Both the position numbers and the translations under genes were made by a program. 34,784 bases of DNA from NCBI GenBank assembly GCA_016929905.1, contig JAFGHX010000336.1:1-34784 (forward strand), read 5' to 3'. Position 1 is the first letter of the stretch. The number at the start of each line of letters is the position of its first letter. The notes under the pieces are model-generated. The model made no database searches. It saw only the letters and a list, made by a program, of their open reading frames with translations, and was not told the DNA's origin. Of the stretch, positions 1-7,200 are shown one piece after another. Source of the DNA: Kiritimatiellia bacterium. Lineage in GTDB: Bacteria; Verrucomicrobiota; Kiritimatiellia; JAFGHX01.

Positions 1-79
1 CTCGCCGGGCTCCAGACGAAGAGTGAGACAAAGAGTAAGACGAAGAAACTCTGATCTTCCAGTTTTTTTCCTGTGTCGC
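1..79. other. Edge of a fourth putative integron cassette; no gene seen
   Basis: This stretch lies beyond the third attC-like site in cassette reading direction (- strand), so it would be the start of a fourth cassette that leaves the window. No convincing start codon with a ribosome site is visible. Reading the - strand there are pyrimidine-rich near-repeats of the type CTTCGTCTTACTC/TTTGTCTCACTC. It may instead be the flank of the array. Confidence 0.35.
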
Positions 80-141
80 TCCGAACGCCGCGCCTCACGT
101 TGCGGCGGCCCCCGCCGCTAACGTGCAGGCGGTTGTTGGCC
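80..141 (-). other. attC-like recombination site 3
   Basis: Read on the + strand: outer box TCCGAAC (80-86), spacer, CGCCTCACGTT, a GC-rich inner hairpin, AACGTGCAGGCG, spacer, and outer box GTTGGCC (135-141). The two inner arms are complementary except for one extra C in the arm nearer the R'' box, the extrahelical base that marks the bottom strand in attC sites. The central GCGGCGG/CCGCCGC hairpin is perfect. Length (62 bp) is within the attC range. The putative cleavage G on the - strand is position 86. Confidence 0.78.
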
Positions 142-286
142 CCCGATTCGTCTCTTTACCACGGACCACACGGAACACACGGAGGGAACCCGACACACGG
201 GTGGATTCCGGCGCACCGATTGCCGTCCTCCCGAATCCGTGTACTCCGTGTGTTCCGTGGTTCATTTCTCTCAGATCGTCATGCAG
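142..286. repeat. Near ORF-less cassette body with 16-bp inverted repeat
   Basis: Between attC-like sites 3 and 2 lies a mini-cassette of about 207 bp (292 down to 86 including its attC). Its body is a dispersed-repeat-like palindrome: CACGGAACACACGGAG at 169-184 is repeated exactly inverted at 244-259, with related CCACGGA/TCCGTG copies beside each arm. A - strand reading frame (292-95) crosses it, giving HGTHGVHG-like residues, but it starts with TTG inside the recombination site and ends inside attC 3. I judge it non-coding or regulatory. Confidence 0.6.
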
Positions 287-358
287 GGCCAACGGTCGGG
301 CTCACCTTCCTTCTGAAGGCGCGCCTTCAGAAGGTAATGGTGCAGCCCATTGTTCGGT
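287..358 (-). other. attC-like recombination site 2
   Basis: Read on the + strand: outer box GGCCAAC (287-293), spacer, GGGCTCACC, a long central hairpin, GGTGCAGCCC, spacer, outer box GTTCGGT (352-358). The L arms pair fully except for one extra C in the arm near the R'' box, the same geometry as the other two sites. The central loop contains a perfect 26-bp palindrome at 309-334. The stop codon of the upstream lipoprotein gene lies inside the site. The putative cleavage G on the - strand is position 293. Confidence 0.8.
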
Positions 359-823
359 GCCTGGTGATCCAAGTTGAGGTCCCACCTGTGAATGATCGAG
401 GCGAACCTCGGGTTCTCGTACAACGGTGCTCTCGAGCAGGAGATACTGATTCCGTCGTCTGGCTCGACCCCTTGTAAACATGGCAAGGCGAGGCACCCCA
501 TTTGTCACGACGTAGTGAATATGGACGAAGCGGAAACTCGTGTCAGGATCTGTCGGGTGTCGGTAGATCACCTCCCATTGAGAGTAGCTTCTGCCATCGT
601 CTGCGATGGAGCCATTGCCGAGGATTGGGCGCCAGTTGTCCTGTATCACCTCTGGGGCAAAGCCCTGTATGATGCGCCGGTTGGATTCCTCCACCAGATC
701 CGTATATTCAATAATACGTCCATCTTCCCCACGAACCATCTTGTGCCCGCGATCAGTGGTGCATCCGACGGCGAACGCCACAGTCATTACGATTGAAGCC
801 ACTGTGAGAAATCTCGATTTCAT
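302..823 (-). CDS. Small predicted lipoprotein of unknown function (cassette 2)
   Basis: 173 residues from ATG at 823; a GTG at 832 in the same frame is less likely because it falls inside the recombination box. A GGTGA ribosome site overlaps the end of attC site 1, so the gene starts right at the cassette edge, as cassette genes often do. The N-terminus is a lipoprotein signal: short charged start, hydrophobic core, then a lipobox ending A-V-G-C with Cys21. The mature part is hydrophilic, with a possible small beta-rich fold (WEVIYRHP, FRFVHIHYVV), and I recognise no family. About 19 C-terminal residues (from GTEQWAAP onward) are encoded by attC site 2 itself. The product is probably exported and lipid-anchored. 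Function unknown. Confidence 0.7.
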   Translation of the reverse strand: MKSRFLTVASIVMTVAFAVGCTTDRGHKMVRGEDGRIIEYTDLVEESNRRIIQGFAPEVIQDNWRPILGNGSIADDGRSYSQWEVIYRHPTDPDTSFRFVHIHYVVTNGVPRLAMFTRGRARRRNQYLLLESTVVREPEVRLDHSQVGPQLGSPGTEQWAAPLPSEGAPSEGR

Positions 824-830
824 CTCATTC

Positions 831-888
831 ACCGAACGGGTGGCTCAGGCGCGCAGTCTGCCGCGTCGCCTGAAGCCGGATGTTCGCC
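831..888 (-). other. attC-like recombination site 1
   Basis: Read on the + strand: outer box ACCGAAC (831-837), spacer GGGT, GGCTCAGGCG, central loop, CGCCTGAAGCC, spacer GGAT, outer box GTTCGCC (882-888). The L arms pair with a single extra A in the arm near the R'' box. The two spacers are the same length and nearly complementary in layout. The site is 58 bp, lies between two genes of the same orientation, and its right edge touches the ribosome site of the next gene. The putative cleavage G on the - strand is position 837. Confidence 0.82.
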
Positions 889-919
889 GACCGTTCCATG
901 GACTTCAACATCGACGGGA

Positions 920-1930
920 TCAATACGATTGGAACACGCAATCCTCCAGGTAGACTTGACCAAGCAGTCCTTTGCCTTTGCACGTTCCTTGGACAATCAC
1001 TTCCTTGTCCCAAATCTTGAGCTTTGCGACGTGCTTCTTCTGTGAGTCTCCAAACGAACAATAGAGATAGTACTCCCCCCTTCCGACAAGGACATATGCC
1101 CCACCTCCTAGATTCTTTCCGATCTTCATTGCTATGCCGACAACCGTGACGACTTTGTTCAAGTACTTCTCGTCCGCAGCAATCTCATTCTCAGAATATG
1201 CGATGGCCACATCGTGCGCGAAGATCCTGTTGGATCTTCTGCCTGGGGCATCCGTCGCATGTCTCGAATCCACGGCCGCTTTGTTGTTCACAGGCGGGAT
1301 GTTCTCGCCGCGCAGGATACACAGATAGACTTGCCGTGCTCTGGGCACGGACATTATTGTTCCCGTCCCGCAGCAGTGAGCGCAACTGTTGCTAATGCGC
1401 CCCGATCCCCCGCAGTTCCTACACTTGCCTGAGCCGCTGCACATCCCGCATCTTCGAACATCACCTGAAAAATGGTGTCGAATTCTACCTGATCCACCAC
1501 AGTTGGCGCATTTGCCTGAGCCCTTGCACAGAGTGCATGTCTGATGCGTGACGCCTCGACCGTCGCAATCGGGGCAAGGGCCGCCGAGGGTATCCATTGT
1601 GAGGAACTTGATGAACTCCGAAAACGGGAAACTCTTCGCCAAGTAGTCCCTGCCCACCCTCGCCTCCTCTGAATCTCCGGCCAGGAGTTCCCCTAGACTG
1701 TAAGCAGCGATATACCTCGGCTGCGCGTCCCGAGGTTCCGCATCGAACATAACCGACTTGAGACTCGCCAGAAGATTCGTGTTAGGTGGATCAGACGCCA
1801 AGCGTTTGCACAGGGCTTCCGCTCGGTTGGCAGCGGAGTTGGTTAGAGGATCCCCCGTTTTCTCTCCGGATGTTGCGAGAGGGATGATGACTGCCAGCAC
1901 AATGAACCACAAAATGCCATCTTTTGTCAC
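920..1930 (-). CDS. Membrane-anchored DnaJ-type zinc-finger / OB-fold protein (cassette 1)
   Basis: 336 residues from GTG at 1930, chosen because AGGGAGGT lies 5 nt upstream; the longer open frame upstream runs back into the previous gene. Residues 6-20 are a hydrophobic signal peptide or membrane anchor. Residues 119-190 carry six CxxC pairs (119/122, 132/135, 141/144, 161/164, 170/173, 183/186), most followed by GxG, the cysteine-rich pattern of the DnaJ central zinc domain, but no J domain is present. Residues 246-336 (NEIAADEKYLNKVVTVVG, then YLYCSFGD and VIVQGTCKG) match the tRNA_anti-like OB-fold family of exported proteins. Zinc binding and an extracytoplasmic location are inferred. 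It shares a cassette with the gene upstream, 88 bp apart, since no attC site is visible between them. Confidence 0.75.
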   Translation of the reverse strand: MTKDGILWFIVLAVIIPLATSGEKTGDPLTNSAANRAEALCKRLASDPPNTNLLASLKSVMFDAEPRDAQPRYIAAYSLGELLAGDSEEARVGRDYLAKSFPFSEFIKFLTMDTLGGPCPDCDGRGVTHQTCTLCKGSGKCANCGGSGRIRHHFSGDVRRCGMCSGSGKCRNCGGSGRISNSCAHCCGTGTIMSVPRARQVYLCILRGENIPPVNNKAAVDSRHATDAPGRRSNRIFAHDVAIAYSENEIAADEKYLNKVVTVVGIAMKIGKNLGGGAYVLVGRGEYYLYCSFGDSQKKHVAKLKIWDKEVIVQGTCKGKGLLGQVYLEDCVFQSY

Positions 1931-2018
1931 GGCGACCTCCCTGCCACCCGAATGAATAAAGGGACCCGGTTCCTGTGGGGCGCACCGGCGGCACACGCCT
2001 TCCATCTTCTCTTGCCGT

Positions 2019-2645
2019 TCAAAATGACTTGCCCCATGAGAACAAGAACAGTTCGACTTGGTCCGGCGTGGCATGGATGACCTCGGCGGCCATGTGAATC
2101 TGCTTCACGTAGCCGACATATTGGCCGACAGCATTATTGTACTGGAGTGCAGGCATATGCAAAGGCTCCCATCTTCCTTCGGCCATGATTGAAATCATCT
2201 TCTGGTCCAGGATCAAGGATTTGAAGCCATCAAAGGATCGCTGAAAGAAATACGCCAACTTGGTGATTGTCGATATGCCGAGATTGCCGAGGGCGTTCAG
2301 ACCGTCGTAGTATTCTCGCCAAGTGGCGTTCACCCCAGCGGCGGCAGCGATCTGACCCAGATTGCGGAGGTAAGCAAGATGCTGCTGTCCCTGCATACCG
2401 GTAGGGTAGCCCCAAAGCAGAATTTCGAGACACTTCTGTTCCGGATTCGGATAAGTGAAATCCAGAAGCCTCCAACGGGTGAGTTGGACGGTTGCCTCGC
2501 CATGAAAGATGGCGTCATGCTGGTCAGCCAGTCCTGCGCGCTGGAGCTTTGGATGCCAGAAGGCCCCTTCGGCAGACACGCAGTGATCGGCAAAGGGAAT
2601 CAGTGGCACGAGGCTGTTCCACGGTTGCTCACGAAGGTCTGGCAT
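2019..2645 (-). CDS. Possible 8-oxoguanine DNA glycosylase-fold protein (cassette 1)
   Basis: 208 residues from ATG at 2645, preceded by AGAGGAG about 11 nt upstream; the frame is open further up but that part is the attI region. This is the first gene after the integrase, transcribed away from it, the position of the most recently inserted cassette. No signal peptide, so probably cytoplasmic. Residues 115-150 (NLGISTITKLAYFF ... LILDQKM) resemble the helix-hairpin-helix and following Asp of OGG-type glycosylases: Lys129 would be the Schiff-base lysine and Asp147 the catalytic aspartate, with spacing (18) close to human OGG1 (19). The rest is not recognisable by eye, so the family call is tentative. 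If right, it would excise damaged bases or act in a defence context. Confidence 0.6.
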   Translation of the reverse strand: MPDLREQPWNSLVPLIPFADHCVSAEGAFWHPKLQRAGLADQHDAIFHGEATVQLTRWRLLDFTYPNPEQKCLEILLWGYPTGMQGQQHLAYLRNLGQIAAAAGVNATWREYYDGLNALGNLGISTITKLAYFFQRSFDGFKSLILDQKMISIMAEGRWEPLHMPALQYNNAVGQYVGYVKQIHMAAEVIHATPDQVELFLFSWGKSF

Positions 2646-2665
2646 GTCGGTGTTTACTCCTCTGC

Positions 2666-2780
2666 GGCGAACAGTTATTGATTGCATTACACCATATTCA
2701 ATATTGACAATTACACATAGCGCGCTAGCCTAGCTTTCAGCCAGTGCGGCTAAATGTATCGATATGGAGTATTATGAGGG
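2666..2780 (-). other. Putative attI region with insertion point
   Basis: On the - strand the sequence G|TTCGCC (2672-2666) matches the GTT-type boxes of the three attC-like sites downstream and sits just before the first cassette gene. The leader between it and the intI start codon is visibly AT-rich compared with the surrounding GC-rich DNA, as is usual for attI leaders. No second AAC box with complementary arms is seen, which fits attI rather than attC. The exact extent is inferred from position. Confidence 0.55.
2704..2732 (+). promoter_or_regulatory. Weak candidate promoter for the integrase gene
   Basis: A consensus -35 box TTGACA at 2704-2709 faces intI. The best -10 at a fitting distance, TAGCCT at 2726-2731 (16-nt spacing), is poor. 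This could be the intI promoter in a partly repressed form. I saw no clear LexA box nearby. Confidence 0.3.
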
Positions 2781-2800
2781 ATGGCGAGCGGGGATGTCAA
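2771..2800 (-). promoter_or_regulatory. Candidate cassette promoter Pc overlapping the 5' end of intI
   Basis: On the - strand, TTGACA (2800-2795) is followed after 18 nt by CATAAT (2776-2771), a near-consensus sigma70-type promoter pointing into the cassette array. The -35 box lies inside the first codons of intI. A cassette promoter in or beside the integrase gene is the arrangement known from other integrons. Confidence 0.6.
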
Positions 2801-4106
2801 CGGGTTTTGGGGTGGGTACGAGGCTGCGGTGCGGAAGGCGGGGATCCCGGACGAACGGGTCCGATGGCATGTTTACTGGGCGCACAAGTTTGCGGCGTCG
2901 ATCCGGGGCGTGCCGCTGCGCGCGCGGTGTCTGGCGGACATTCGAGCTTTTCTGGACCGGCTCAAAAGGCGGGAAGACATAGCGCCTTGGCAATACGAAC
3001 AGGCGCGTGAAGCGCTGCAGGTTCTGTACCGCGATCATCTGGGCATCGCCCTGAATGCGATACCCGCGGAACGGGCCGGCGGTGCGGCGCCGCGCCCTCG
3101 CGACGCCCGGGCAGACGGCGGGCGGCCGGACCCGCGGCATAGCGCGCTGCTCGACCGGCTGCGCAGGGAGATCCGCACCCGCCACTATTCGGCGCGAACC
3201 GGCAGCGCCTATGCCGCCTGGGCGGCCCGCTTCCTCGCCTTTCACGACCAGCGTCCGCCGCAAGAGATCGGGCCCGCCGGAATCCATGCCTACCTCAGCT
3301 ACCTGGCCGAAGAGCGAAACGTCTCGGCCAGCACCCAGAACCAGGCATTGAACGCGATCGTCTTCCTCTACACCCAGGTTCTGGGGCTTGACCCCGGCGA
3401 GTTCGACGGCTTCGTTCGCGCCAAGCGCCCGCGGCGCGTACCGGCCTCGCTCACGCGCGAGCAAGTGAGCGCGCTGCTGAGTCACCTTGACGGGGATTGC
3501 CACCTGATGGCCGCGCTCATGTACGGCAGCGGGTTGCGTCTCAGCGAATGCCTGCGCCTGCGGGTCAAACATATCGATCTCGACCGGCGCCAGATCCGGG
3601 TGGCGGACGGCAAGGGGCAGAAGGACCGCATGACGCCGCTGCCGGACATTTTCGCTGAGCCCGTGCGCGAGCAATTCACGCGCGCGCGCCAGGTCTTCGA
3701 CGAAGACAGCCGCTACGGGCAAACCGACGGAGAATGGCCCGATCAGCATCTCTTTCCCGCCCGGCGCCTCTCGGTCGACCCGGCGACGCGCCGCGTGCAG
3801 CGCCCCCACTTCAGCAAGGAGACACTCCAGCTCCGCGTGAAGCACGCGGCGCGCCAAGCGGGCCTGGACAAGTCGGTCACTTGCCATACCCTGCGTCACT
3901 CGTTCGCCGCGCACCTGGTCCAGGACGGCTGCCACATCCAGACGGTCCAGGAACTGCTCGGCCACGCGCGGCGCTCGACGACCCTGCTCTATGCCCACCC
4001 CATGAACCGGCCGGGCCCGCCCGTGCGCAGTCCGGCCGACCATCTCACGCTCCGCGCCCGCGGTCCGGCGCAACCGGAGATCCCCGGCAAAGGCGAGGGC
4101 GTGTAA
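2781..4106 (+). CDS. intI: Integron integrase (IntI-type tyrosine recombinase)
   Basis: 441 residues from ATG at 2781, with GGAG 11 nt upstream. Residues 1-95 are an extra N-terminal segment; 118-210 are the SAM-like core-binding domain; 222-410 are the catalytic domain. Visible catalytic residues: Arg253 (GLRLSE), Lys278 (GKGQKDR), His369 and Arg372 (CHTLRHSF), His395 (ELLGH) and the nucleophile Tyr404 (STTLLYAHPMNRPG). Residues about 311-345 (YGQTDGEWPDQHLFPARRL onward) correspond to the insertion that separates IntI from Xer recombinases and contacts flipped-out attC bases. The C-terminus VRSPADHL is also IntI-like. It would recombine single-stranded attC hairpins with attI. It is about 100 residues longer than class 1 IntI because of the N-terminal extension. 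Divergent from the cassette genes and convergent with the CotH gene. Confidence 0.93.
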   Translation: MASGDVNGFWGGYEAAVRKAGIPDERVRWHVYWAHKFAASIRGVPLRARCLADIRAFLDRLKRREDIAPWQYEQAREALQVLYRDHLGIALNAIPAERAGGAAPRPRDARADGGRPDPRHSALLDRLRREIRTRHYSARTGSAYAAWAARFLAFHDQRPPQEIGPAGIHAYLSYLAEERNVSASTQNQALNAIVFLYTQVLGLDPGEFDGFVRAKRPRRVPASLTREQVSALLSHLDGDCHLMAALMYGSGLRLSECLRLRVKHIDLDRRQIRVADGKGQKDRMTPLPDIFAEPVREQFTRARQVFDEDSRYGQTDGEWPDQHLFPARRLSVDPATRRVQRPHFSKETLQLRVKHAARQAGLDKSVTCHTLRHSFAAHLVQDGCHIQTVQELLGHARRSTTLLYAHPMNRPGPPVRSPADHLTLRARGPAQPEIPGKGEGV

Positions 4107-4181
4107 GAGAGGGCGGCCGATGTCTGGACGCCCTGCGTAGCGCGCGCGCGGATTCTGCCCGCGCCGCGAACACCCAAGCTT

Positions 4182-4245
4182 ACCGGTTCAAGCGGCCGGC
4201 ACGTCGTGCCACAGGCGCCTGCGGCGGAGAAGCCGGCCCTCCACC
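4182..4245. repeat. Dispersed palindromic repeat, type B copy 1
   Basis: AAGCGGCCGGC and GAAGCCGGCCCTCCACC flank an inner segment containing small palindromes (GGCAC-GTC-GTGCC and CAGGCGCCTG). The outer blocks recur at 33156-33194. It lies between the convergent ends of intI and the CotH gene and could act as a bidirectional transcription barrier, though no T-run follows. Confidence 0.6.
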
Positions 4246-4263
4246 GGATGTACGCAAGGCGGC

Positions 4264-7200
4264 CTACTCGAGCCATGTTCTGGCCCGGTACCACGTGTCC
4301 GCGGCGGGGCTGGTGTTGGTGTAGATCAGGGCCGACCCGGCCGCCGGCACGTCCGACCAGCCGGGCACGCTGTCCCAGACCCCGTCGTTGATTGCGGCGG
4401 AGCATTGCTGGAGTGCGTAGTGGCGGGTAAGCCCGTCGTAGCCTGTGCCGGCGGCCACGACGGTGGGGAACGCGACCCTCATCTCGCCGGCGCTGGCCGA
4501 AATGGAGACGGCAAAGGTACTGGCGGTCGAGGCGGGATCCGTCCCGGCGATGTATTCCTCCAGGTTGGAGGCGCCGTCGCCGTCCGAATCGGCGTTGTGC
4601 GCCACGCCGGTCCCGCCGAGCCGTGCGATCTCCCAGTCATCGGGCATCGAATCGCGATCCGCGTCCTCGTCCGGCGTGAGCAGCTCGCGCACGAGCGCCA
4701 ATTCCACGTCGAAGCAGAGGTCGCTGCTGCCCAGCGTCTGGTTGAACACCTGGACCGCCATGATGTTGGGGCCCGGCACCAGGTTCGGCAGGTTCGCGCC
4801 GGTCAGCGACGCGCTCCAGGGCAGCGCGTCGGTCACCACGTTCGCCGCGAACGCATCGAACGGGACGAACGTGCCCGGCGCCCCGGCCACGTTCAGGCGC
4901 TCGGCCTCCCGGCCGTTGATCCAGACGATGAACCCGTCGTCGTAGGTGCCCTGCAGCCGGACTTCGCTGATGAGGCCGGGCTCCGGCACGTCGAACGTCC
5001 GCCGCAGGAACAGGCAGCCATAGGAATTCTGCATGTCGCTCAGCGTCGTGCCGAACGACGCGCTGCCGTATCCGAACGGCGCCGGGCCGGCGGCCCAGCC
5101 CGAGTCGTCGAAGGCCGCTGCGCGCCAGGCGGTCGCCGGACCGGACGCTTCGGCCGTGCCCCTGGCATAGCGCCAGGTGGCGCCGCTCGGCACGCTGTTC
5201 GTCGTCTCCTCCTCGCCCGCCGCGCCGTACGCCTGCAGCATGAACGCGTTGAGGTAGGCATCCACGCCCTGGACCGTCATCCGCATGCGGCCGTCGGCGC
5301 CCGGATCGATGTCCGCGTACCGCGCCACGTAGCCGGCGGTCGTGTTCCAGCCCGCGCAGTAGCGCGTGAGGTCGTCGGCCACGGAGACGGTCGCCTTCTG
5401 CGTGCCGGCCGAACTCTGGTTCTCGAATGTGGTCGCGCCCGAGATCACGAACTCCGCGAACCGGTCCGTATAGGCGGCATTGTCGCGGTTGCCGAACAGG
5501 ACCAGCGTATAACGCCTGGCCGGGTCCAGCCCGCTGAACTCGAGGTCATAGCCGCCCTTCGCCAGGCCCATCGCGTCGACCTTCCCGGCGAACGCCGCGC
5601 CGGCATCCGTGCCCGCCGCCGCGTTCGCGCCCTGGTTCGTGTAGCCGGTCAGGAACGGTTCCGCCGTGCCCACCGCCACCTGCACGGGCAGCACGGTGCC
5701 GTCGGCGTGGTTCACGAGCGGCCCGTTCGTCGCGAGGCCGAGCACGCTCCACGGCGCATAGGTCGTGATGTTCGCCGCAAGCTGGCCGGCCTGCCACATC
5801 AGGTCGTTGTAGGCGGTGAACTCCAACACCGGCTCCTCCGTGCCGCCCGCGTCGCTCTCCTTGAGCATGAAGGCGTTGGCGTAGAACTTGCTGTCGTTGT
5901 CGGAGACAGTGAAGCTGACGGTGCCGTCGGCGCCCGGATCGATGGCGGCGAACCGGGCCACGGCGCCGGCCGGGTTCGACCCGGTGCAGATGACGGACTG
6001 GCTGTCGCCCGGCGCGGCGCCCGGGCTGAGGTTCTGGAAGCTTGCCGCGCCGCCGATGGTGGTACGCGTGAAGCGGTCGGTGTAGGCCGGCTCCGCGCGG
6101 TTCCCGAACAGCACGAACTCATACCGCCGGCCGGGGTCGAGCCCGTGCAGGCTCAGCACCAGATTGGTCGGTGCGTAGCTGAGCAGCCCGTGACAGTCCA
6201 CGATCCCGTTGAAGAGCGCGTACGCGTCGCCGGCCGTGGCCGGCTCGCCCTGGAAGTCCCACGGCCCGGCACCACCGTCGCTGACCGTCACGGTGACGGG
6301 CAGCGCGCTGCCGCTCGCGTAATCCACGAGCGCGCCGCCCTGGCCGCGGGTGTAGGTGGTGATCCGGGTATTGAGCTGGCCGGCGAACCAGGCCAGGTCG
6401 TTGTACGCCGTGAAGAGCACGTCGTCGTCCCGGATCGTGTAGGTGTGCGTGGCCGGGCTGCCGAGTTGCGCGTTGGCCGGGTTGCTCAAGCTCAGCACGA
6501 CGGTTTCGTCCGGCGACTCGGCCTCCTCATCCTGCGTAACCGTCAGCGAGAAGGACCGGCTCGTCTGGCCGGGGCTGAACGTCAGGGTGCCGGGCGACAG
6601 GGTGTAGTCCACGCCGCCAGCGGTGGCGGTGCCGCCGGTCGCCGCGTAGTCCACGCGCACCTCGTAGATCGAGGCGCCGCTCAACAACACAGCGAGCGTG
6701 GCCGGGGAGGCGCCCTCGCTGCCGTTGGACGCCGACACCGAAAAGCGCACCGTCACGGCCGGAGTCGTGGCGCCGGCGATATTCGAGTAGGGCGACGTGC
6801 CGGCCGCGTTGTAGGCGCGGGCCCGGTAGTAGAACGGGGTGGCCGGCGGCAGGCCGTTGTCGGTCAGGCTCGTCACGTCGGCCGCCACGGCGGCAATCTC
6901 GACCCAGCCGGAGCTGCCGTTCGGGCTGCGCTCGATCCGGAACCCCTGTTCGTTTCCGCTGCTGTCGATCCAGGTCAACTCGATCCGCGTGGTGGAGGCG
7001 GCGGTAGCCGTCAGGCTCTGCGGCGCGGCGGGCGGCCCGGCGTCCGTCGTGGCGGCGGCCACGCCCGAATAGGCGGAGTTTCCGTCCGCGTTGTACGCCT
7101 TCACCATATAGTAGAACGTGGTGCCCGACGGCAGGCTCATGTCGGAGTACGTCGTCTGATCCGCCGCCGTGGTGCCGATCCGTTCCCAGGTACTCGTGCC

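Noticed and set aside
95..292. - strand frame of 65 codons in the mini-cassette
   Set aside because: TTG start inside a recombination box, stop inside attC site 3, and the middle is an inverted repeat; no ribosome site.
309..334. Perfect 26-bp palindrome as a stand-alone terminator
   Set aside because: It is the central hairpin of attC site 2 and lacks a T-run.
2772..4073. - strand frame opposite intI
   Set aside because: Antisense shadow; the + strand shows every integrase catalytic residue.
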